Below, piece by piece: positions 50,627 to 58,450 of a DNA stretch of 64,000 nucleotides (its first letter is position 1; every line of letters begins with the position of its first letter). The notes under the pieces were generated by a model. That model saw nothing but the letters and a program-made list of their open reading frames with translations, had not been told where the DNA came from and did no database searches. The position numbers were made by a program, and so were the translations under genes. This DNA comes from JBDTSW01 sp963758845 (lineage in GTDB: Bacteria; Actinomycetota; Thermoleophilia; Solirubrobacterales; 70-9): the NCBI GenBank assembly GCA_963758845.1, contig CAVWWX010000002.1, positions 310,001-374,000 of the forward strand. Direction: 5' to 3'.

Positions 50627-52027
50627 GTGGCGCCGCGCATGGCAGTCTTCCCCGAGCCGATGATCTTCCGCCAGCTGATCCACGAGGACCTCGGATGCGC
50701 CTCCTACCTGGTCGGCGACGGCGGCGTGGCGGCGGTCGTCGACCCGCAGTGGGACATCGATCCCTACCTGCGGCTGGCCCGCCTTCACGGGGTCCGGATC
50801 GAGCACGTGCTCGAGACCCACAACCACGCCGACCACGTCTCGGGCCACGGGCGGCTGGCGGCCGCGACCGGCGCCACGATCCACATCCACGAGCTCGGCG
50901 AGGCCGGATACGAGCACGAGCCGTTCACCGACGGCTGGCGGCTCGAGCTGGGCGGCGTCGTGGTCGAGGCCGTCCACACCCCGGGCCACCGGCCCGAGCA
51001 CACCTCCTTCGTCCTTCGCAGCGCCAACGGCGACGCGCCCTGGGCGCTCCTCAGCGGCGACTCCCTGTTCGCCGGCGACGTCGCCCGCCCCGACCTCGCG
51101 ATCGAGAAGGCGGAGGGAGCGCGCGAGATCTTCCGCTCGCTCCACGAGCGCCTGCTGACCCTCCCCGACGACGTCGAGCTGTGGCCGGGGCACCTCGGCG
51201 GCTCGATGTGCGGGAGCGCGGCGATCGAGAACAAGTCGTCGTCGACGATCGGGCACGAGCGCGCCCACAACGCGGCGCTCCAGATCGCCGACGAGGCCGG
51301 CTTCGTGGACCACGCCCTCGACTCGATCGGCGCCCGCCCGCCGAACGTCGAGCACATCGTCGGCCTCAACCAGGGGCCGCTGGTGGAGGAGCTGAGCGCG
51401 CCGGTGCCGCTCGCCCCGCGCGGGCTCGAGAACGCGGTCGCCGACGGAGCGGTCGTCGTCGACGCGCGCACCAACGAGCAGTTCGACGAGGCCCACATCC
51501 CGGGCGCGATCTCGGCCTCGGCCTACGACACCGGCTTCGCCACCAAGGTCGCCCAGGTCACCGCGCCCGATTCGGAGCTGATCGTGGTCGCCGCCTCAGA
51601 CGGCTACGAGGCCGAGGCGGCGGAGCTGCTCGGCGCGGTGGGTCTGCGGGTCCGCGGCTTCCTCGAAGGCGGGATGACGGCCTGGCGCTCGGAGGGCCGG
51701 GACGTCGAGCGGATCGAGCTGGTCGACGTCGATGAGCTGGTCGCGCAGCTCGACGGCCCGGACCCGCCATTGGTGCTCGACGTTCGAGACGAGGACGAGT
51801 TCGAGCGGGGGCATATCCCGGACTCCGCTCACATCCCCTACGCGGATCTGCTGGAGCGCCTCGGCGAGCTGCCACGCGACCGGGCGGTCGCAACCGTGTG
51901 CTCAGGCGGGAAGCGAAGCGGGCTCGCCGCCTCGATCCTCCAGCGCGAGGGGTTCGAGCAAGTGCTTCACGTGGGGCATGGCGGGGTCGGCACCTGGCGC
52001 AACCAGGGCCACCCGATCGAGACTTAG
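50627..52027 (+). CDS. Metallo-beta-lactamase fold hydrolase with two rhodanese domains (persulfide dioxygenase/Blh-like)
   Basis: Residues 1-245 form an ETHE1/Blh-type metallohydrolase (VLETHNHADHVSGHGRLA, VHTPGHRPEHTSF, LLSGDSLFAGDV, LWPGHLGGSMCG). Two rhodanese domains follow. The first (about 262-360) has lost the catalytic Cys: its loop reads VVAASDGYEAEA. The second (about 365-466) keeps it in VCSGGKRSGLAA. Such fusions handle persulfides and sulfide-derived sulfur. The start may be the GTG at 50627 or the ATG at 50639. Confidence 0.88.
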   Translation: MAPRMAVFPEPMIFRQLIHEDLGCASYLVGDGGVAAVVDPQWDIDPYLRLARLHGVRIEHVLETHNHADHVSGHGRLAAATGATIHIHELGEAGYEHEPFTDGWRLELGGVVVEAVHTPGHRPEHTSFVLRSANGDAPWALLSGDSLFAGDVARPDLAIEKAEGAREIFRSLHERLLTLPDDVELWPGHLGGSMCGSAAIENKSSSTIGHERAHNAALQIADEAGFVDHALDSIGARPPNVEHIVGLNQGPLVEELSAPVPLAPRGLENAVADGAVVVDARTNEQFDEAHIPGAISASAYDTGFATKVAQVTAPDSELIVVAASDGYEAEAAELLGAVGLRVRGFLEGGMTAWRSEGRDVERIELVDVDELVAQLDGPDPPLVLDVRDEDEFERGHIPDSAHIPYADLLERLGELPRDRAVATVCSGGKRSGLAASILQREGFEQVLHVGHGGVGTWRNQGHPIET

Positions 52028-52034
52028 GCCCGCC

Positions 52035-52139
52035 TCAGGTCTTGCACTGGGCGTTGACGCCGACCAACGCGATGTCGATGATCGTGGACGGCGGCACGAA
52101 GATCCCGCCGCCGGCATGTCCTCCGATGAGCCGCCTCAT
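52035..52139 (-). pseudogene. C-terminal remnant of a fifth KDGPY-family paralogue
   Basis: The 34-codon frame begins at an ATG overlapping the stop of the next gene upstream (ATGA) and ends DIALVGVNAQCKT. This tail aligns with the C-termini of the four intact genes (AYAGINDRCEA, ATASINDTCTF, ALAGINSFCTS), including the final Cys. Signal peptide and main domain are missing. It may be a decayed fifth copy fused to the operon end. Translation as a short peptide through coupling is possible but speculative. Confidence 0.55.
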
Positions 52140-52609
52140 GCCTCGCACCGGTCGTTGATGCCCGCATAGGCGGCGTCGAGGAAGGTCGCCTCGAAGGTCA
52201 CGATGCCCTGGAAGCAGGTGTCCGCGTTGGCGTTGGGCGGCTTCGCCCTGGCGTTGAAGTACTTCGACTCGCCGGGGTCGAGGTTGAAGTCGTAGCCCGA
52301 GCCCTCGACGGCGCTCGAGACGTTGTCGCCGTGCTTGAACCAGGTCATCTTGAAGCCGTCCTGGTCGGAGCTTCCGTCGTCGCTGAAGAGAACGTCCTCG
52401 AGGCGCTCCGAGCTCTTGCTCTTCGCCCGAAACCAGACGCTCGCCGGATCACTGGGGGTCGCGTTGGTCTTGATCACGGTCTTGTAGGGGCCGTCCTTCT
52501 GCTTCGCCACCTTGAGGGTGACCGAAGGGCCACGGGCCGGAGCCGATGGCGCAGCAAAAAGCGCGCCGAGAAGGACGATGCCTGCGATCAGTGTGAGTCT
52601 CCCTGCCAT
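52136..52609 (-). CDS. Secreted KDGPY-family protein, copy 1
   Basis: This 157-residue protein has a signal peptide (1-26). The mature domain shows the family pattern AKQKDGPYK (35-43), WFRAKSK (59-65), MTWFKHGDNVSSAVEGSGYDF (88-108) and a Cys pair (C132, C155) that likely forms a disulfide. The alternation of hydrophobic strands suggests a small beta sandwich. Three paralogues follow upstream on the same strand. A promoter (TTGACC-N18-TAGGAT) ends 7 bases before the ATG. Confidence 0.8.
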   Translation of the reverse strand: MAGRLTLIAGIVLLGALFAAPSAPARGPSVTLKVAKQKDGPYKTVIKTNATPSDPASVWFRAKSKSSERLEDVLFSDDGSSDQDGFKMTWFKHGDNVSSAVEGSGYDFNLDPGESKYFNARAKPPNANADTCFQGIVTFEATFLDAAYAGINDRCEA

Positions 52610-52616
52610 GGCCGCG

Positions 52617-52646
52617 ATCCTAACCCCGGTCGCGGTGGGGGGTCAA
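52617..52646 (-). promoter_or_regulatory. Sigma-70-type promoter of KDGPY copy 1, near-leaderless
   Basis: TTGACC (-35, 52641-52646) and TAGGAT (-10, 52617-52622) are 18 bases apart. The ATG begins 7 bases after the -10 element, so transcription should start at or next to the start codon. No Shine-Dalgarno is present. Confidence 0.65.
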
Positions 52647-52656
52647 CCGGCCCGCC

Positions 52657-53136
52657 TCAGAACGTGCACGTATCGTTGATGCTCGCGGTGGCGGCGACGT
52701 AAGCGATGAGGTCGTTCGTCGCCTCGCCGTAGAGGCAGGCGACGTCCCCTGCCGGCCGGCGCTTCAGCTCGGCCTGGAAGTAGACGCTGCGCCCGGCCTG
52801 AAGCCCGAACCGGTATCCCTCGTCGTCGTTGACCTCGGTCGTGATGTCGTCGTTGCCGCGGTACCAGCGGACCCGATAGCCGTCGGTGTCGTCGGTCGGC
52901 TCGTCGAACTGGACCTTCTGCACGCTCGAGCCCTTGCTCTTCACCCGCCACCACAGGCTCTTGGTCTCGCCGACGTCCATGTTGATCCTGGTGTCGACCC
53001 TGTAGGGGCCGTCCTTGTGCTTGGCGGACTTGACCCCGAGGTCCTCCGCGCCGGCGCCGGCCGGCGCCGCCGTGAGGAGCAGGGCCACCAGCGCGCCGAG
53101 GAGGAGCATCCCAGCGGTGGTGATTCGGCTTGCCAT
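52657..53136 (-). CDS. Secreted KDGPY-family protein, copy 2
   Basis: This 159-residue paralogue has a signal peptide (1-30), AKHKDGPYR (38-46), WWRVKSK (62-68), VRWYRGNDDITTEV (89-102), GYRFGL (107-112), and Cys at 134 and 157. I start at the ATG at 53136. The open frame extends to 53199 but would cross the promoter. It has its own TTGACC-N17-TAGGAT promoter. Function unknown. Confidence 0.8.
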   Translation of the reverse strand: MASRITTAGMLLLGALVALLLTAAPAGAGAEDLGVKSAKHKDGPYRVDTRINMDVGETKSLWWRVKSKGSSVQKVQFDEPTDDTDGYRVRWYRGNDDITTEVNDDEGYRFGLQAGRSVYFQAELKRRPAGDVACLYGEATNDLIAYVAATASINDTCTF

Positions 53137-53143
53137 GGGCCCG

Positions 53144-53172
53144 ATCCTAAGCGCGCTGGAGCGGGCGGTCAA
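53144..53172 (-). promoter_or_regulatory. Sigma-70-type promoter of KDGPY copy 2, near-leaderless
   Basis: TTGACC (53167-53172), 17-base spacer, TAGGAT (53144-53149), then 7 bases to the ATG. The flanks match the copy 1 promoter (GGTTGACC...TTAGGATCG), showing that the promoter was duplicated with the gene. Confidence 0.7.
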
Positions 53173-53186
53173 CCGGGCCACGGGCG

Positions 53187-53669
53187 CTAGAGGCCGCACT
53201 TGTTGGTGTTGACGTTCATCGACGCGTCGGATGCCATGGAGTGCTCGAAGTCCCAGACGCGCGCCTGGACGCAGTTGTCCTCCTCAGGCCCGGTCCGCTT
53301 GATCCGGGAGCTGAAGTACCGCGCCTGGCCAGCCGCGAGGTCGAACTCATATCCCTGGTCCTCGACCTCGGCGGAGATGTTCTCCTGGCCCCGGAACCAC
53401 TGGACCTTGTATCCGGGGGCGTCGCCGCCGAGGTCGGAGAAGTTCATCGACTCCTCGTCGGTAGCGCTCTTGTTCTTCACCCGCCACCACGTGGTCCGCT
53501 GGTCGCCCTGCTCGATCGCGACCCGGGTGAACACCTTGTAGGGGCCGTCATGTTGCTTCGCGGACCGCAGTGCGAACGCGCTCTTGCCGCCATGGGCCTG
53601 GCCGGCGGCAAGCGTCGCGACGAGGGTAAGAGCCAGCGCCAGGGCGACGGATATGGCTCGACCCCTCAT
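53187..53669 (-). CDS. Secreted KDGPY-family protein, copy 3
   Basis: This 160-residue paralogue has a signal peptide (1-26), AKQHDGPYK (37-45), WWRVKNK (61-67), VQWFRGQENISAEV (89-102), GYEFDL (106-111), and Cys at 133 and 158. It begins 3 bases after the stop of copy 4, so the two form an operon. No separate promoter fits in between. Confidence 0.8.
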   Translation of the reverse strand: MRGRAISVALALALTLVATLAAGQAHGGKSAFALRSAKQHDGPYKVFTRVAIEQGDQRTTWWRVKNKSATDEESMNFSDLGGDAPGYKVQWFRGQENISAEVEDQGYEFDLAAGQARYFSSRIKRTGPEEDNCVQARVWDFEHSMASDASMNVNTNKCGL

Positions 53670-53672
53670 CGC

Positions 53673-54146
53673 TCAGCTGGTGCAGAAGCTGTTGATTCCC
53701 GCGAGCGCGCTCGTCGACCCGAAGCCCGGGGCGCCCGAGCGCGGCACGATGCACGCCTGCCCGTTTCCCTTCGCCTTGACCTTGAGCCTGAACCGCTCGG
53801 ACTCGTCGTCGGCAAGAGGGAACTCATAGCCCGCGTCCGACTTCACCTCGGCGGTGATGTCGTCGTTTCCGTCGTACCAGCGCACCTTGATGTTCGGGTG
53901 GCTCACGGTGGCGACCGCGTCCTGGCGTAGCACCACGTCCTGGGCGGAGCCGATGTTGTTGGTCGAGCGCAGGTAGATCGTGCGCTTGCTCCCGGGCGGT
54001 GCGTTGGTGCGCGAGGTCGAGCCGTAAGGACCGTCCTTCGACTTCGCCACCTGGGTCTCGACCGGGTCGCCGGCGAGTGCGAGCGACGCGGTCGCCAGCG
54101 CGACCAAGGCCACGATCCCAACGGTGAAGAGATGGCTTCCCCGCAT
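53673..54146 (-). CDS. Secreted KDGPY-family protein, copy 4
   Basis: This 157-residue paralogue has a signal peptide (1-25), AKSKDGPYG (34-42), VRWYDGNDDITAEV (88-101), GYEFPL (106-111), and Cys at 132 and 155. It is the most divergent in the middle: the WWRVKxK segment is replaced by IYLRSTN. The ATG at 54146 follows TTGATG-N17-TAGGAT by 10 bases. The promoter abuts the divergent groES start codon. Confidence 0.8.
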   Translation of the reverse strand: MRGSHLFTVGIVALVALATASLALAGDPVETQVAKSKDGPYGSTSRTNAPPGSKRTIYLRSTNNIGSAQDVVLRQDAVATVSHPNIKVRWYDGNDDITAEVKSDAGYEFPLADDESERFRLKVKAKGNGQACIVPRSGAPGFGSTSALAGINSFCTS

Positions 54147-54156
54147 GCCTAAGCCG

Positions 54157-54185
54157 ATCCTACCTCGCTGCCGTACCCTCATCAA
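54157..54185 (-). promoter_or_regulatory. Sigma-70-type promoter of KDGPY copies 4-3
   Basis: TTGATG (54180-54185), 17-base spacer, TAGGAT (54157-54162), 10 bases to the ATG. It lies against the groES ATG at 54187, so the groES promoter must overlap this region or lie inside copy 4. Confidence 0.6.
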
Positions 54186-54186
54186 C

Positions 54187-54543
54187 ATGGCCCGCCACAA
54201 CCTCCGGCCCCTCTTCGACCAGGTCGTGATCAAGGAACTCGAGCCCGAGCGGATGCGCACCTCGGGGCTGGTCGTGCCCGAGGGAACCAAGGAGATGCCG
54301 CCCCAGCACGGGATCGTGCTCGCGGTTGGCTCGGGCGTCGATTGGTGGGAGTCGGCTGGAGTCAAGATGCCGGTCCGCCCCGGCGATCACGTCGTCTTCC
54401 CTGGGCCTGCGGGCGTCTGGGTCGAGGTCGACGAGGAGCGCCTCTTGGTCTGCCGCGTGACCGAGCTCCTGGGTGTGCTCGAGGAGGTCGAGGAGCCCTC
54501 GGGCTCGGGCCTCACCGGCGACGAGTCACTGCGCGAGGACTGA
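54187..54543 (+). CDS. GroES-like co-chaperonin
   Basis: This 118-residue Cpn10 fold has LRPLFDQVVIKELEPERMRTSGLVVPEG (roof-loop and mobile-loop region) and PVRPGDHVVFPGPAGVWVEVDEERLLVCRVTELLGVL at the C-terminal strand. It extends about 20 residues beyond normal GroES with an acidic tail. No groEL is adjacent. It could be an additional GroES or a divergent relative. The mobile-loop hydrophobic triad (SGLVVPEG) resembles the IVL of true GroES. Confidence 0.85.
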   Translation: MARHNLRPLFDQVVIKELEPERMRTSGLVVPEGTKEMPPQHGIVLAVGSGVDWWESAGVKMPVRPGDHVVFPGPAGVWVEVDEERLLVCRVTELLGVLEEVEEPSGSGLTGDESLRED

Positions 54544-54547
54544 ACCC

Positions 54548-56116
54548 TCAGGAGGGCACGGCCGCGCCGAAGTGCTCCATCACGAGCCCGGCGATGTCGG
54601 AGATGCGCCACTGGGCGCGGTCCTCCGGGCCGGCGTCCATCCCCACGGTCACCAGCGGCACCAGCGAGTCCTCCGCCAGGAGCGCGCCGTGGCTGCCGCC
54701 GCCGATGTGGGTCATGCCGCCCCAGTCGACGGTCTCATAGCCCTTGGCGAGTGAGACCAGCACGTCGCCGGCGGTAGCTGCGGTGAGCGCCGACCACAGG
54801 CGGGCCAGCGGGTCGGGGTGGGTCGAGCTGACGAGCGTGCCGTCGCTGCGCTCGAGGCCCAGCACGCCGACGTCGCCGTCGAGGTCCCAGCCGTCGCCGC
54901 GCAGGTCGCTCTCGCCGCTGCCCGGCCGGAAGCGAAGCTGGGTGCCGGCGGCGGCGAGGGGGCTGCCGACCCCCGCCTCGATCACGGCCTGCGCCCCAGC
55001 GACATCCGGCGTGCCGATCCCGACGCGCTCGATCGGCTGGCCGTCGGGGCCCGCGAGCCAGGCTACGACGTCGGCCTCCTTCGAGCGGCCGATCCGCCGG
55101 CGCACGTCCTCGTGGGCTCGCAGGCGCCGACGGCCCTCGGCGAGGACGTAGACGGCGCCGGCGCGGGCGGTGGGACTGACGGCCAGCTCGGCGGCCTCGG
55201 GCGTGGGGTCGTTGGGCTTCAACACCCGCCACTCGGCGCCCAGCAGGCCGACCATGTCGAAGCCGGCGCCCACCTCGCTCTGGGCGTGGTCGGCGGTCAG
55301 CACGACCGCGTGCTCCTCGCAGAACTCGTCGATCCCGCCGGCGGCCTCGACCAGCTCGCCGAAGGCGTCGTCGGCGAGGGCGATCGACGGCGACTGGCCC
55401 GCGGGCCCCGCCTTGTGGGAGTAGTAGTCGTTGTCGGGCAGCGAGAAGAGGAGGAAGTCATAGGCGTCGTCCTTCACCAGCTCGCGCCCGACGCAGCCGG
55501 AGTACTCGTCGCGGGTGCCGGGGCGGGCGAGCGTCGGCTTGCAGGGCACCCGGCGGCTGGCGTAGAGCTCGCCCCAGAACAACTCGTCGGGGCCCCAGGT
55601 CGCATGGCGGAAGTTGGCGGCCAGCGCGACCTTGCGGAGCATCCCCTCGAGGCCCAGCTCGTGGCGGGTGCGCCCGCGGTAGACGAGGAAGGGCGTGCAG
55701 GCGGTGCGAACGCCGCGGTCGCCGAGGCGCTCGAACACCGTCTCGACCTGGCCCGAGAGGTGGGCCATGTTGAGGTTGTAGACGATGTCGTAGAGGCTGC
55801 GGAAGAGGCCGAAGGCGCGAGTCGCCTCGAGCGAGTTGCCGTACTCCACGTAGCGCCCCTCGACCCGGTGGTACCAGTTCATCCCCATGATCGAGTGCCC
55901 CGGCGAGCCGTTCGGCGAGAGGCCGGGACCGGTGCCGGTGACGATCTCGGCGTTGCAGACCGGGGTGACCGTCGGAAACGACGAGACGCAGTCCGGGACG
56001 AGCTTGCCGCGCTCGAGCAGGGCGGCGAAGTTGGGGGCATCGCCCGCCTCGACCGTGCGGTGGAGCATGTCGGTCCGCAGCGAGTCGACGACGATCAGGC
56101 AGAGCTTGCGCGCCAC
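54548..56116 (-). CDS. Type I phosphodiesterase / alkaline phosphatase-superfamily protein
   Basis: This 522-residue protein has metal and nucleophile sites in LIVVDSLRTDM and VSSFPTVTPVCNAEIVTG (Thr nucleophile), LFSLPDNDYYSHKAGP, and VVLTADHAQSEVG. The fold is that of nucleotide pyrophosphatase/phosphodiesterases (PF01663). No signal peptide is seen, so it is probably cytoplasmic. Substrate could be a phosphodiester or nucleotide sugar. Confidence 0.88.
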   Translation of the reverse strand: MARKLCLIVVDSLRTDMLHRTVEAGDAPNFAALLERGKLVPDCVSSFPTVTPVCNAEIVTGTGPGLSPNGSPGHSIMGMNWYHRVEGRYVEYGNSLEATRAFGLFRSLYDIVYNLNMAHLSGQVETVFERLGDRGVRTACTPFLVYRGRTRHELGLEGMLRKVALAANFRHATWGPDELFWGELYASRRVPCKPTLARPGTRDEYSGCVGRELVKDDAYDFLLFSLPDNDYYSHKAGPAGQSPSIALADDAFGELVEAAGGIDEFCEEHAVVLTADHAQSEVGAGFDMVGLLGAEWRVLKPNDPTPEAAELAVSPTARAGAVYVLAEGRRRLRAHEDVRRRIGRSKEADVVAWLAGPDGQPIERVGIGTPDVAGAQAVIEAGVGSPLAAAGTQLRFRPGSGESDLRGDGWDLDGDVGVLGLERSDGTLVSSTHPDPLARLWSALTAATAGDVLVSLAKGYETVDWGGMTHIGGGSHGALLAEDSLVPLVTVGMDAGPEDRAQWRISDIAGLVMEHFGAAVPS

Positions 56117-56137
56117 GGCGCTGAGGCTAGCGGCGCC

Positions 56138-56611
56138 TCAGCCGCGCAGCGTGCGCAGGCCCTCGTGCTTCTGAGCGGCGCGGCGGCGTTGCCCGAACGC
56201 GATGTAGACCAGGGCGATGAGCACCACGATCGAGACGGGCGCGGCGGGCGTCAGCGAGAGCGCCGCCAACACCAGCGCCGCGGCGGCTGCGATCCCCGCG
56301 ATGGCGGCGGGCGAGCCGCCCTCCCCCGCGCGGCGGGCGGCGCCGGCGACGACCTGGCGGATCACGGTGAACGCGAAGACCGCGAACGCGGCGCCCACGA
56401 GCCAGCCGGGCCAGGCCGGATGGTCCTCGGCGTCCAGCGAGGCGCCGAACATGTAGGCGGCCGCGAGGCCGGCGATCGTCAGCAGCACCGCCGCGGCCGG
56501 CGACAGGCGCCCGCCCTTGCCCGGCGGCAGCGACCCGGCGATCGCCCCTCCCAGCATCCCGGCGGCAAGGGCGAGGCCCAGGCCCTGGCAGCTCGCCTCG
56601 AAGAAGTCCAT
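56138..56611 (-). CDS. Small integral membrane protein
   Basis: This 157-residue protein has four to five hydrophobic segments (LGLALAAGMLGGAIAGS, LSPAAAVLLTIAGLAAAYMFGA, WLVGAAFAVFAFTVIRQVV, IAGIAAAAALVLAALSL, VSIVVLIALVYIAF) and a short basic C-terminus. No recognisable family. It lies 21 bases downstream of the phosphodiesterase promoter side on the same strand and may be co-transcribed with it. Confidence 0.7.
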   Translation of the reverse strand: MDFFEASCQGLGLALAAGMLGGAIAGSLPPGKGGRLSPAAAVLLTIAGLAAAYMFGASLDAEDHPAWPGWLVGAAFAVFAFTVIRQVVAGAARRAGEGGSPAAIAGIAAAAALVLAALSLTPAAPVSIVVLIALVYIAFGQRRRAAQKHEGLRTLRG

Positions 56612-56718
56612 CGGTGCCGCAGGCTACCCGGGCGATCGGATCGGCCCGCCGGGTTCCGAGGCCGGGTAACGGCCGGTTAACCGGCGCATTGCGGGGCGGG
56701 GTGCATCATCCTCGGTCG

Positions 56719-58358
56719 ATGGGCCAGGGAATGGATCGCCGCGCGTTCCTCCAGGGCGCAGCGGCAGGGGGGGCAGCCGTCGCGCTCGGCGGGCTCCCCC
56801 GCGCGATGGCCGGGCCGGGCCACGCCCGCAGGCGCGCCGGCCTGGCGAGCGGCGGGCGCTTTCGCCAAGGCGTCGCGAGCGGCGAGCCGAGGCCGCACTC
56901 GATGCGCCTTTGGACCCGGGTCGAGGAGATCGAGCGCAAGGCGCTGGTCTCCCTCGAGGTCGCCAAGGACCCGGGCTTCGACCGCGTGGTCGAGCGGCGC
57001 AAGGTGGCGGCGGCACCCAACCGCGACTTCACCGTGCACGCCCGCGTGGACGGGCTCGACGCCGGCGAGCGCTACTTCTACCGCTTCGACACCGGCTCCC
57101 GCAGCTCTCCGGTCGGCGAGTTCCGCACCCTGCCCCCGCCCGACTCGCGCCGGCCGATGCGGGTGGGGATCTTCTCCTGCCAGGACTGGGAGGCCGGCTA
57201 CTACACGGCGCACGCGGGCCTGGCCGCCGAGGACGACCTGGACCTGATCGTCTGCCTGGGCGACTACGTCTACGAGCGCTCGTTCTACGAGGAGGACGGC
57301 GTTCGCAACGACGACCTGGGCGCCAACGGCGACGGCGAGGTCCAGACCCTCGCCGAGTACCGCGACAAGTACTCGCTCTACCACTCCGACGCCAACCTCC
57401 GCGCCCTGCGCCAGAAGCACCCGATGCTGGGGATCTGGGACGACCACGAGGTCGAGGACAACTACGCCGGCGACCTGCCGGGCGAGGCCACGATCGACCC
57501 CCGCGTGGAGTTCACGCGGCGGCGGCGAAACGGCTACCGCGCCTACTTCGAGCACATGCCCTTCTCGCCAGCCGACGGGCGTACCCAGGCCGACGCCGTG
57601 GGGCCCGGCGCAACTACCGCGCGCTCGGCCTGGGCCGAAACGCCGAGCTGATCCTGCTGGACGAGCGCCGCTACCGCGACGACCAGCCCTGCGGCGACGA
57701 CATCCCGCCGGCGCCGCCGTGCACCGAGGAGGAGCGAAACGACCCCTCGCGCACGCTGCTGGGGGCCGAGCAGAAGTCGTGGCTGAAGCGCCGGCTTCGC
57801 AAGAGCGACGCGACCTGGAAGCTGGTCGGCAACCAGGTGATGGCGATGGCCGTCGACGTGCCGGCGAACAACCCGATCAACATGGACCAGTGGGACGGCT
57901 ACGGCGCCGAGCGGCAGGAGCTGTGCGACTTCATCGCCGCGCGGGGGATCGAGGACGTCTCGTTTCTCACCGGCGACATCCACACCTTCTTCGCCGGGGT
58001 CGTCACCCCCACCGGGCGCCAGGCGCCCGTCACCGGGCCCGAGGCCGTGGCGACCGAGTTCGTGGCCGGCTCGATGACCTCGCTGGGCATACCCGAGACG
58101 GTCGAGGGGACCACCGGCGCCCCGCTGCCGCCCGAGGTCGTGGCGGTCGTGGCCGACGAAGCCGCGCTGAAGGCCAACAACCCGCACTACGCCTACTCGA
58201 ACGTCGAGGAGCGGGGATACGCGGTCGTCGAGGCACGCCCCGACGAGCTGCTCGTGACCTTCCGCTCGCCCGAGACGGTTGAGGAACAGACCTCGCCGGT
58301 CGTCGACCAGCAGGCGTTCCGCGTGGCCAGCGGCACCCCGGCCGTCGAGCTCCTGTAG
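56719..58358 (+). CDS. phoD: PhoD-like alkaline phosphatase/phosphodiesterase, Tat-exported (frameshifted)
   Basis: The N-terminus MDRRAFLQGAAAGGAAVALGG is a twin-arginine signal. A PhoD_N domain follows (SGEPRPHSMRLWTRVE), then the metallophosphatase core: FSCQDWEAGYY, LIVCLGDYVYE, GIWDDHEVEDNYAGD, LVGNQVMAMAV, and FLTGDIHTFFAG. One missing base at about 57600-57607 splits the chain before YRALGLGRNAELILLDERRYRDDQ. Joined length is about 546 residues. PhoD enzymes use calcium and iron to release phosphate from phosphodiesters outside the cell. Confidence 0.9.
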
Positions 58359-58450
58359 CTCCGCGGCCCCAGGCCGTGTGTGGCCCACCTCACGCAGCGC
58401 CGCGCGCCATGATGGGACCGTTCCTCGTCGAAGCGATCAAGGAGGACGAG

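Noticed and set aside
54818..56680. 620-codon plus-strand frame opposite the phosphodiesterase
   Set aside because: Shadow of a conserved gene. Composition is biased to Ala/Arg/Gly/Asp with no domain.
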